A stretch of 46,713 bases of DNA from an uncultured Aureimonas sp. (GTDB lineage Bacteria > Pseudomonadota > Alphaproteobacteria > Rhizobiales > Rhizobiaceae), in assembly GCF_913775355.1 (NCBI RefSeq), contig NZ_CAJYIU010000324.1:1-46713 (forward strand), written 5' to 3'. This document shows positions 6,595 to 13,261 of the stretch, in pieces. How positions within the stretch are numbered: position 1 is the first letter of the stretch; every line of letters begins with the position of its first letter. The notes under the pieces were generated by a model that was given only the letters and a program-made list of their open reading frames with translations, was not told where the DNA came from and searched no databases. A program made the position numbers and the translations under genes.

Positions 6595-6610
6595 TGTAAG
6601 ACGGCGCATT
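6595..6610 (+). repeat. Left arm of a 16-bp perfect inverted repeat
   Basis: TGTAAGACGGCGCATT is the exact complement of 7214-7229, which lies 603 bases away. The first eight bases, TGTAAGAC, recur in the right-hand repeat cluster, so the arm is an extended member of the same motif family. Confidence 0.75.
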
Positions 6611-6820
6611 TTAGGGCTTACGCTTCTCGGATTATTGAAGGCACAACTATCTAGTTGATGATCAGCGGATATGGCTTGAGATATGAGTTGAGGATGACTT
6701 GCGATATCGAGTCCTAATGAATGGCGAAGCAAGAGACGAGTTGAGGAACTAAGACACGAGCTTGCGAGTGGTCGTTCCGATAACGAGTCAATGACCGACA
6801 CGGAATGAACGGAATGAGGC

Positions 6821-6841
6821 GAATGAGGCGAAGCCGAATGA
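6821..6841 (+). repeat. Left arm of a 21-bp imperfect inverted repeat
   Basis: The 21 bases starting GAATGAGGCGAAGC match the complement of 6979-6999 with one mismatch. The arm is made of repeated GAATGA and GCGAAG words, so part of the symmetry comes from low complexity. A long hairpin with a 137-base loop would be possible. Confidence 0.6.
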
Positions 6842-6978
6842 AAGTGAGTGAAACGAACGCAGCCGAATGGAGTGGTAGAGCGAAGCGAGATGACGTGATT
6901 GGTCTACGTCTTCTCTGTTGTGATAACGCTGTAGCGTTTGTGTCATAGAAAGAGAGGCGGCAACTCCTTTCACTTCGC

Positions 6979-6999
6979 TCATTCAGCTTCGCCTCATTC
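6979..6999 (-). repeat. Right arm of the 21-bp imperfect inverted repeat
   Basis: This is the partner of 6821-6841, identical at 20 of 21 positions after complementing. Confidence 0.6.
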
Positions 7000-7134
7000 G
7001 TTTCGTTCTCAGTCGTGCCTTCTGAGCTTAAGGCTTCGCCACACATGGCGTGGCTGCGCCTATCGCTCGGATTTGGGTTGATTTCGTTTTGTGAATGGAA
7101 TCCATGTCTTTGTCAGTTGATGCCATTTCACAGC

Positions 7135-7236
7135 AATTAATTGTAAGACTGCATTTATCTAATAAAGATACGAGGTCTTAGAATTAAATGTAAGACAGAG
7201 TATATATGATAATAATGCGCCGTCTTACATTTAATA
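7135..7236. repeat. Iteron-like cluster, three copies of AATTAAWTGTAAGAC
   Basis: Copies lie at 7135-7149 and 7182-7196 on the plus strand and at 7222-7236 on the minus strand (one mismatch). A related half copy (AAATTGTAAGAC) is at 6591-6602. The spacing of the two direct copies is 47 bases. An inverted GTCTTA at 7175-7180 pairs with TAAGAC at 7191-7196. These look like protein-binding sites, possibly for a replication initiator or repressor. Confidence 0.6.
7214..7229 (-). repeat. Right arm of the 16-bp perfect inverted repeat
   Basis: This is the partner of 6595-6610. It overlaps the minus-strand iteron-like copy and lies only 15 bases from the end of the helicase-like gene. Confidence 0.75.
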
Positions 7237-7244
7237 TTTCGAAA

Positions 7245-8693
7245 TTACACTTTCTTGGGTCTGCCTCGGCTGCGAGTGCTGCCGCGCTCTGCCTTTGTTT
7301 TCGCGTAATAGTCGGCGTTTATCTCGGATCGGGTCTTAGCCGTACCTGTCACCTTCGGCCCTGACTTCTGTCTGTTCGTGCGCTGATTGGTGCCGATATC
7401 GACATGGTTCAGCGTCACGAGACCGGCGCAACCGTAGCCGCTACGCTCAAGGAAATCCTTCAGGAATGTGGCCTGCGTCTTGTCGTAGACGGTGACTGTC
7501 ACGTCCTGCGTGTTGATGGGATCACGCAGCGAAGACCGCAAAACGATTTGAACGAGGTCTTCCCGTTCCCGATCACGAGCTACGATCTCGCGCGCCTCTT
7601 CCGTGTGCAGGCCGGTGAGCTTGCTGATGGTGCCGACTTCCTCATTCGAGCCCTTGGCCGTGTACAGGATCGAGACCTTATCGCAGTGACGAAGGCTGTT
7701 GAGCCCGGCCACCTTTGGGGAATGGCGCTCCCCGTCGATCTTGACCTTCGGCGTGAACTTCACGTTCGCAACCCAATAGTGATGGGTCTTGCTGCCCATG
7801 TTGTAAGCGATCCAAGCCGCTGCCGCGTCCCGGTATGCCTTCCCTTCGTCGGTGGCGAAGAATGCGCTTGTGGCCTGATGCTCGTCCGTAAAGAAATTGA
7901 TCGTCACCTTGCGGGGAAGCCATACGGGAGTCTGTCCCGCGAGGCGCATCGAGACGAATTGGATTTGGGGGAAAAGTTCGGTGTGGATGCGGTGGTTTAG
8001 ACGCTCGTCAAAGGCGTTCGCCACGATCCGCACCCGCTTGTAGGCGCTCAGTGCGAGTAGGTTCCACTGATCGAACCACGTCCACCGTTTCCCGGCCTTC
8101 ACGCCTTCCCAATCCGGTTCCGTCGTGAGGACCGTGGAATGTTCGGTGAGGCGGCGAAACTCAGCCATGTCGCTTATCTGCGTGTCGGCGCGATAGTCGT
8201 TTACCGAAGGCGCACCTGGGTAGGGCTGGATACGGGAAAGCTCGCCTTCGAATGGGCTGAGGCTGTAGAATTCGCGGAAGTGCCCGACTGAGGCGCGGCT
8301 GTTCCACGTCTCGGACGTGAACATCACCGGGTCTTCATCGATGACGATTTCCCAGCCGTCGAAAGCTGAATGATCCGAGAGCATCATCCCCTTGTGCGTG
8401 ATGATCGCGACCACGTGGTCAACGTTGGCGTAGAGCTTGGGAAGCTCGGCTATTTGGGTCGAGACTGAGGACGTGGCGTGCTTCGCCTGCTTGGCGTCTG
8501 AGACGATGGCGACAACGATAGGGGCGGGGAGACCGGCATTCTGTGCCGCGTCGAGGATCAGACGCTTGCGGTCTTTGATTACCTCCCTGCGATCCACGGC
8601 GTAAACGTAGCGCCCACGGTTCTCGCCAATGTCTTTGGTCATTTGTGTGGTCTTACCGGCTCCACACTGTGCGGCGGAATATTCTACCTTCAT
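7245..8693 (-). CDS. SF2-helicase-like P-loop ATPase, probable replication protein of the element, 482 aa
   Basis: A Walker A motif sits at the very N-terminus (QCGAGKTTQ, residues 9-17). A Walker B of DEAD type (IVIDEDP, 116-122) follows, along with VVAIITHKGMM at about 94-104 and a segment resembling motif VI (QIVLRSSLRDP, 382-392) with the arginines expected for an arginine finger. A stretch around SPKVAGLNSLRHCDKVSILYT (325-345) sits where the second helicase lobe is expected. The C-terminus is basic (TRSRGRPKKV), like an AT-hook. I infer a DNA helicase or related remodeller. Its place beside the iteron-like repeats suggests replication of the element, but no primase or initiator domain is visible. 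The start codon lacks a clear ribosome-binding site. Confidence 0.6.
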   Translation of the reverse strand: MKVEYSAAQCGAGKTTQMTKDIGENRGRYVYAVDRREVIKDRKRLILDAAQNAGLPAPIVVAIVSDAKQAKHATSSVSTQIAELPKLYANVDHVVAIITHKGMMLSDHSAFDGWEIVIDEDPVMFTSETWNSRASVGHFREFYSLSPFEGELSRIQPYPGAPSVNDYRADTQISDMAEFRRLTEHSTVLTTEPDWEGVKAGKRWTWFDQWNLLALSAYKRVRIVANAFDERLNHRIHTELFPQIQFVSMRLAGQTPVWLPRKVTINFFTDEHQATSAFFATDEGKAYRDAAAAWIAYNMGSKTHHYWVANVKFTPKVKIDGERHSPKVAGLNSLRHCDKVSILYTAKGSNEEVGTISKLTGLHTEEAREIVARDREREDLVQIVLRSSLRDPINTQDVTVTVYDKTQATFLKDFLERSGYGCAGLVTLNHVDIGTNQRTNRQKSGPKVTGTAKTRSEINADYYAKTKAERGSTRSRGRPKKV

Positions 8694-8725
8694 GCTACCC
8701 GCGAGTGTATTTTCGATTCTGGCGT

Positions 8726-9037
8726 TCAGAAACCGTCTCTTCCAAACCTCAATAAAGAATAAGAAGTGCCTTCACTATCAAAGGTCCTTATCCTGAGTTC
8801 GTCGATACCCGTTCGTTTATAGGCAAGTATACCATATATGCGCCGTAGTTCTATAAAATCTGAAACGTCATCTTCGTTTTCGATTAAAGCTACGAAGTCA
8901 TGGGTCGATACTGCATCGAGGCAACTGTTGTGAACGTCAAGCCGCCAACAAACCTCTAGCACCGAGATGTGTGCGCTGAGTCGTTCGATCTGCGTCGTTC
9001 TCGATGCTGCTCCAAATGCTCCTAATATTATCGACAT
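8726..9037 (-). CDS. Small hypothetical protein, 103 aa
   Basis: This soluble protein begins MSIILGAFGAASRTTQIERL and has an acidic middle (ALIENEDDVSDFIELRRIYG) and a mixed C-terminus. The N-terminal stretch is weakly hydrophobic but too short and polar for a reliable signal peptide. I do not recognise the family. It lies 32 bases upstream of the helicase-like gene on the same strand, so it could be a small regulator or partner of it. No helix-turn-helix is evident by eye. The ribosome-binding site is weak. Confidence 0.5.
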   Translation of the reverse strand: MSIILGAFGAASRTTQIERLSAHISVLEVCWRLDVHNSCLDAVSTHDFVALIENEDDVSDFIELRRIYGILAYKRTGIDELRIRTFDSEGTSYSLLRFGRDGF

Positions 9038-9213
9038 AGACTCTATTCCATCCCGTCTTGTACATTCTTTCGCTCATATGCTTCAGGGGAAGCTATGTCA
9101 AACAAAAAAGTTCTAGTAAAAATAATTTAGATGCTGTAAAACCGCTTAATGACGCTCACTGATGTGGTAGATTTTCTTCTGCAGATTTGCAATCTCAAAT
9201 AAAAGAGAGATTC

Positions 9214-11115
9214 CTATCTACAAATTTTGATGTTATTGGTTTTATTAAGTGATCGCGTGATTATCTCGCCAATCGGGATCGTCGGATAAACGATGGAATC
9301 AACGATGCCCTTCCATCGTTCCTGTATGTCGTGAGAGCCATAATCTTCGTGAGTGTCATTCACTCCCGCCGAATGCCCTGTGAGTCGCCGTTGATCGTAA
9401 TCGCTAGCGTTCTGCGCTCTCATCATATCAACGAACGAGTGACGAGTTGAATGGAAAACGAGCGTCGGATCGGACAGGCCGATATAGGTTAGGTGCTTCC
9501 CAATATCTTTTGAAAGCTGATGCGTCAGCTTGTGCTTCTTATTAATCTTCAATTCGGCGAAAAGCTGACCAGATGCGTTATCGATCTGCCGTCTTGCGAA
9601 GTCTAGAAAGCCAAGGTTGATCAGCGTTTGACTGATGGGAATTTGACGCTTCGTAGGATTGTTTTTCAGTCTGCGGCGTCGAACGCCATCCTTCCATTCG
9701 CGAATATCAATGTACGGAATCGGTGCATCAGCTTTAATGTCGCTTGGCCTGAGCGCGCCGATTTCTTCCAGCCGCATCCCCGTGTAAACGCCGAGAACGA
9801 AGCTCCAATAGAGCGCATCTTGAACGACGATATCACCGGCAGTGGCGCGGGGCAGGGGCTTGAGCCCTGCGCATCCCATATAGATCGGACCACTGAACAA
9901 CGTGGCCAATTCGTCTGGGGTGAAAGGCCGTCTTACCTCTTCGTCATCTTCGATGTGATCAAACACCGGTTCAGCACCATCGAACGGATTGAACGGTATC
10001 TGACGAAGCTTTGCAGCTTGACCGAACACCGGTCTCAAGATCGCGTAATGTTTCGATATGGTCTTCCCGTGAAATGGCTTGAAGTCAGTTCCTTCCCGGC
10101 TCTTCACCACTTGCGGTATGGTCATGAGCTTTTCGGCGTTGGTCACACGAGCCGGGTACTTCGCTAGAAGGTCGAAGAAATTGAGAACGTGATCGCGCTT
10201 CACCTGTATGATCGGGATATCCCCGACACATTCCACAAACCGTTTCAGGTATAGCTCAACGTCGGCACGCGAGCCCTCATCGCCACGGTAGGTCCGAAGA
10301 TAGTCCGTCCGCAGTTCGGTGATGGTCGGCCCAACGTCCTCTATCGATTCAACGGGTGAGGGGAGGGCCGCGACAACGGCAGGCTGACTGACCGTGGCGA
10401 ACGGATCGGCAGGAGGCTGATAAGCCGTCTTCGCGTCCGACACATGCCCGACCAAGGCCGTCCATGGTCGAGTGGGATCGATGATGATGGCTTCCCGTTC
10501 CGCGATGCTCGCGCGTTCCAGCCGGGCGAACGTCTTCCAGTGTCGGTCGATATGCGGGGACTCAGGATCAATGTGCAGTCCTGACCGCCTCAGGGCGTCC
10601 ACCATGCGCTTCCGTGTAAAATCCGGTGCGGGAGCCCAATGGTCCACATATGCGCTTCCTAGGTCTTCCTTGAGCCTAGAAACGGTGTTCCCATCGGTGA
10701 CGGCAATGAGTCGCATCCTCTGATCCGCAGAGGATCGAATCGGCGCGACTCCAAGCTCGGATGTGAAATCGCGTGCCACCGTCTCGTGGTAGGTTACGAG
10801 CCCGGCGACAAAGACGGCTTCGGGGACCGTAACGAACGTGTGGAGCGGCTTGGTATCGCGAACGGCCACATAATCGCGCCACGTCTTGTAGCCCTCATCC
10901 ATGGCGCGGATGCCTTCCGCGATCATTTCGCGGTGCTCAGCCAACATTTTGTCGCGAATTTTCACGGCTAACCGGTCTTCGGTCGTGCCGGTCTGCACGT
11001 GCCATTGCTGACATTCGAAGAATTCAGTCAGTCCCGCTGGCCGCTTCGGAACGCGCATCTGGAAGCGGTAATAGCCGCTCGAAAGCCGCTCAAGGTAGTT
11101 CGGGGATTTTGCCAT
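9214..11115 (-). CDS. Tyrosine recombinase (integrase) of the element, 633 aa
   Basis: This enzyme inserts and excises the element at tRNA-Ser. The C-terminal catalytic domain has Arg448 (YTGMRLEEIGAL), a lysine candidate near 489 (NNPTKRQIPI), His555 and Arg558 (HSTRHS), His581 (LTGHSAG) and the nucleophile Tyr592 (EDYGSH), a complete set. The N-terminus (NYLERLSSGYYRFQMRVPKR) resembles the DUF6538-type head of long integrases, followed by a long linker and a core-binding domain at about 265-370. At 633 residues it is much longer than phage-lambda-type enzymes. I chose the start at 11115 (MAKSPNYLER) over an ATG at 11151 because the shorter form begins at the conserved head and has a GGA ribosome-binding site. 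The TGTACCC repeats overlap this region, which suggests self-regulation. Confidence 0.95.
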   Translation of the reverse strand: MAKSPNYLERLSSGYYRFQMRVPKRPAGLTEFFECQQWHVQTGTTEDRLAVKIRDKMLAEHREMIAEGIRAMDEGYKTWRDYVAVRDTKPLHTFVTVPEAVFVAGLVTYHETVARDFTSELGVAPIRSSADQRMRLIAVTDGNTVSRLKEDLGSAYVDHWAPAPDFTRKRMVDALRRSGLHIDPESPHIDRHWKTFARLERASIAEREAIIIDPTRPWTALVGHVSDAKTAYQPPADPFATVSQPAVVAALPSPVESIEDVGPTITELRTDYLRTYRGDEGSRADVELYLKRFVECVGDIPIIQVKRDHVLNFFDLLAKYPARVTNAEKLMTIPQVVKSREGTDFKPFHGKTISKHYAILRPVFGQAAKLRQIPFNPFDGAEPVFDHIEDDEEVRRPFTPDELATLFSGPIYMGCAGLKPLPRATAGDIVVQDALYWSFVLGVYTGMRLEEIGALRPSDIKADAPIPYIDIREWKDGVRRRRLKNNPTKRQIPISQTLINLGFLDFARRQIDNASGQLFAELKINKKHKLTHQLSKDIGKHLTYIGLSDPTLVFHSTRHSFVDMMRAQNASDYDQRRLTGHSAGVNDTHEDYGSHDIQERWKGIVDSIVYPTIPIGEIITRSLNKTNNIKICR

Positions 11116-11116
11116 C

Positions 11117-11134
11117 TGTACCCGTCCTGTACCC
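11117..11134. repeat. Candidate integrase arm-type site, right end
   Basis: TGTACCCGTCCTGTACCC matches 376-393 at 17 of 18 positions. It lies immediately upstream of the integrase start codon and covers its ribosome-binding site. An inverted GGGTACA at 11141-11147 extends the cluster. Binding here would affect both recombination and integrase translation or transcription. Confidence 0.55.
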
Positions 11135-11200
11135 CATTTTGGGTACATCAAAAGCCTTGTATCTCAGGGCTTTCAGCGGTTTCAATGGCTTGAAGGGTAC

Positions 11201-11218
11201 TGGCGGAGAAGATGGGAT
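11201..11218. repeat. Attachment-site copy, tRNA-proximal end
   Basis: This is the second copy of TGGCGGAGAAGATGGGAT. It is the functional 3' end of tRNA-Ser, including the encoded CCA, so integration leaves the tRNA gene intact. Confidence 0.9.
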
Positions 11219-11290
11219 TCGAACCCACGATACCGTTCCCGGTATACTCCCTTAGCAGGGGAGCGCCTTCGACCACTCGGCCACCTCTCC
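11201..11290 (-). tRNA. tRNA-Ser (anticodon GCU)
   Basis: The 90-base gene on the minus strand starts GGAGAGGTGGCCGAGTGG and ends in an encoded CCA. The acceptor stem GGAGAGG pairs with CTTCTCC (one G-U pair). The anticodon loop reads CTGCTAA with anticodon GCU for AGC/AGU codons. A long variable arm (GGAGTATACCGGGAACGGTATC region) identifies it as serine type, and TTCGAATC forms the T loop. It is the integration target of the adjacent element. Confidence 0.97.
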
Positions 11291-11302
11291 GACGCGGTTG
11301 GG

Positions 11303-11330
11303 AGTATCGGAAGCCCGGGCAATGTTCAAG
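11303..11330 (-). promoter_or_regulatory. Possible promoter of tRNA-Ser
   Basis: On the minus strand CTTGAA is followed after 16 bases by GATACT, ending 12 bases before the mature tRNA 5' end. The elements resemble the alphaproteobacterial CTTGAC/CTATAT consensus, and the position suits a short 5' leader. Confidence 0.4.
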
Positions 11331-11489
11331 GGGCTAACGTCCGTCCGCATCGGAGCGGATCGTTCGGCCCAAGCGCTGGTTACCATACGGCAACTTCCGA
11401 GCCATCCCGTTCGAATTGCACAGGTAATCGCATTGTGGGGCGGCAGCGCCCGCGATAGGTATGCCTGAACTGAACCTTGTCCCGAAAGG

Positions 11490-13085
11490 ATGCGTGTCGC
11501 GATGATCAGACGGAAAGGGCCGATCTTGGCGGTCGCTGTGATCGCTGCTTTTGCCCTCGGCTGGTATCGTGGCCTATTCGGCGTCGAGCCCGTGCCGCAG
11601 ACGGAGGCGCCGCGATCGGTCATCCCGAATGGAGCGACGCCGAGCAGCCCAGCGCCGGAGGTATCGGCCTCCAACGCGGAAGGCACCCTTGCGGCATCCG
11701 GAAATGACTCGCAGGCGACCCGCGAGACGGCGAGCGGAGCGGCAATCGCTCCCAACGCTCCTGCAGGCGTGCATTCGACTGATTCCCAGCCGCAGCCGCC
11801 GAGCACCGCGAACGGTCCGTCCTCCGCCGCCACCGCGCCAGGATTCGACGTCGTGCGCGTCGAGCCGGACGGCTCGACGGTCGTAGCCGGCAAGGGGAAG
11901 GCGAACGAGGCCATCGCGCTGACGGATGGGACGCGCACGCTCGGCGAAGCCCGGACGGATGCCAACGGCGATTTCGTCATGTCGCTGTCACTGCCGCAGG
12001 GAAGCCACCGGCTCCAGCTCGCGCAGCGCGACGACACGGTTTCGGACGACGCGGCCGTGGTCAACGTGCCGCCGACCGGGAAGCCGGACGAACTCCTCGT
12101 CATGATGCAGCGTCCCGGCGAGGCCAGCGAGATCATCCAGCGTCCGTCGGAGCAGGCCGCCGCGCCGGCGACGCCGGAAGCCGCCTCTCCGGCCGTGAAA
12201 ACGCCTGCTGATACCCAAGAGCCCGCGGACACCCTCGTGGCTCCGGCTCCGGCCCCCTCGAAGGTCGCCGGCAAGCCGGACACCGCAGTGCAGAAGCTTG
12301 GGGTCGATGCGGTCGAGATCGAGGGTGATCGGCTGTTCGTTGCCGGCTCGGCCAAGGAGCGGACGACGGTTCGCGTCTACCTCGACGATCAGCCGATCGC
12401 CGAGGCCACGAGCGGGGCCGGCGAGCGCTACATCGCCGATGCCCGAGCCGACGTCGCCGTCGGCGAACACACGATCCGCGTCGACGCCCTCGATGCGACG
12501 GGCCGTGTTGTCGGTCGCGTGGAGGTCCCGTTCCAGCGGCCAGAAGGGAACGCGATGGCCGCGATCGCGGCGGCGCCGAAGCCCGAAGGCGCGGACACCG
12601 CTGCGCCGGGCTCGAACGCGGCGGATGCTCCGGCTTCGCCGTCGTCCGGCATCGCACCGGGCGGAATGGCGTCGGTGAAGCCGACCCCGACGTCTCCGAG
12701 CGCGACGGAATCGACCAGTCAGCTGTCTTCATCGAATTCGCCTGCCGCTCCGCCGGCGGCGCCGTCCGCGCCCTCGATCGAGTCGAGTCAGCAGGCCGAT
12801 GGTATGCCCCCGAATGGCGCGGCAGCGCCGACCGGCCAAGCGGCAAGGGGTTCGGAACCTCCGACCGTTCGTCAGGCGCCGCTGGAGGCCGCGGCGTCGC
12901 GCGTCATCATCCGTCGCGGCGATACGCTCTGGGGCATTTCGCGCGAGACCTACGGCCGCGGCAGCCGATACACGGTGATCTACCTCGCCAACGGCGACCA
13001 AATCCGCGACCCCGACCGCATCTATCCAGGACAGGTGTTCCGCGTTCCTGATGCCGCCAGTACCGCCGAGCCGCCGCGGGGCTGA
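11490..13085 (+). CDS. LysM domain-containing envelope protein, 531 aa
   Basis: An N-terminal membrane anchor (residues 11-30, PILAVAVIAAFALGWYRG) follows a basic start. Long Ala/Pro/Ser-rich low-complexity linkers separate two Ig-like or adhesion-type beta domains at about 118-185 and 271-348 (VDAVEIEGDRLFVAGSA...). The C-terminal LysM domain at about 471-522 (IIRRGDTLWGISRETYGRG to YPGQVFRVP) should bind peptidoglycan. The protein is therefore probably anchored in the inner membrane and spans the periplasm to the cell wall. Similar single-LysM proteins are common next to the ABC exporter in this group of bacteria. The start is uncertain: an in-frame ATG at 11502 has a better-spaced AAAGGA ribosome-binding site. 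Confidence 0.88.
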   Translation: MRVAMIRRKGPILAVAVIAAFALGWYRGLFGVEPVPQTEAPRSVIPNGATPSSPAPEVSASNAEGTLAASGNDSQATRETASGAAIAPNAPAGVHSTDSQPQPPSTANGPSSAATAPGFDVVRVEPDGSTVVAGKGKANEAIALTDGTRTLGEARTDANGDFVMSLSLPQGSHRLQLAQRDDTVSDDAAVVNVPPTGKPDELLVMMQRPGEASEIIQRPSEQAAAPATPEAASPAVKTPADTQEPADTLVAPAPAPSKVAGKPDTAVQKLGVDAVEIEGDRLFVAGSAKERTTVRVYLDDQPIAEATSGAGERYIADARADVAVGEHTIRVDALDATGRVVGRVEVPFQRPEGNAMAAIAAAPKPEGADTAAPGSNAADAPASPSSGIAPGGMASVKPTPTSPSATESTSQLSSSNSPAAPPAAPSAPSIESSQQADGMPPNGAAAPTGQAARGSEPPTVRQAPLEAAASRVIIRRGDTLWGISRETYGRGSRYTVIYLANGDQIRDPDRIYPGQVFRVPDAASTAEPPRG

Positions 13086-13261
13086 CGGACCGTCTCCGCC
13101 GGACCGCGTCTTCGACAGGTACGTTGGGGTGGTCCTGCGGCGGGAGGAGGGATAGAAGCGTTCCAAAACGGCGGCCGCCTCCGGCCGGTCGCCTACCGCG
13201 ATGGAACGCCACGATCTTGTCCCAGACATCCAAGCCCGCCGCCACCGGCGAAGGTCGCGTC

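Larger units (their letters stand above)
6536..7244. other. Repeat-rich non-coding zone, candidate origin or control region
   Basis: About 700 bases hold no convincing gene but have dense repeat structure. A 16-bp perfect inverted repeat (6595-6610 and 7214-7229) brackets the zone. Inside are a 20-of-21 inverted repeat (6821-6841 and 6979-6999) and a purine-rich tract of GAATGA/GCGAAG words. At the right edge are three copies of a 15-base motif around TGTAAGAC within an AT-rich stretch (7130-7244). The combination of iteron-like repeats, an AT-rich segment and a neighbouring helicase-like gene suits a replication origin, though an oriT or operator cluster would look similar. Confidence 0.5.
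288..11218. mobile_element. Integrated genetic element (~10.9 kb) in the tRNA-Ser(GCU) 3' end
   Basis: The element is bounded by a perfect 18-bp direct repeat that equals the last 18 bases of the tRNA-Ser gene, including CCA. The tyrosine recombinase gene lies directly inside the tRNA-proximal end, the standard layout of tRNA-targeting islands. Inside are a helicase-like ATPase, a serine recombinase, repeat-rich non-coding DNA and about ten small unknown genes. GC content appears lower than in the flanking chromosome by eye. No relaxase, type IV secretion, capsid or terminase gene is visible, so self-transfer is not supported. It could be a mobilizable or satellite-like element or an integrated plasmid. 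Confidence 0.88.

Noticed and set aside
6714-7046. A 110-codon minus-strand frame in the repeat-rich zone
   Set aside because: It reads through the purine-rich word repeats, has low-complexity Arg/Ser/Leu content and no ribosome-binding site. The repeats explain its lack of stops.
7130-7244. CRISPR array
   Set aside because: Three copies of a 15-base motif at uneven spacing and in both orientations do not form a repeat-spacer array, and no cas gene is present.
11252-12355. A 367-codon minus-strand frame opposite the LysM gene
   Set aside because: It runs through the tRNA gene and is antisense to a recognisable LysM protein. Long antisense frames are expected in GC-rich coding DNA, here and opposite most chromosomal genes in this window.
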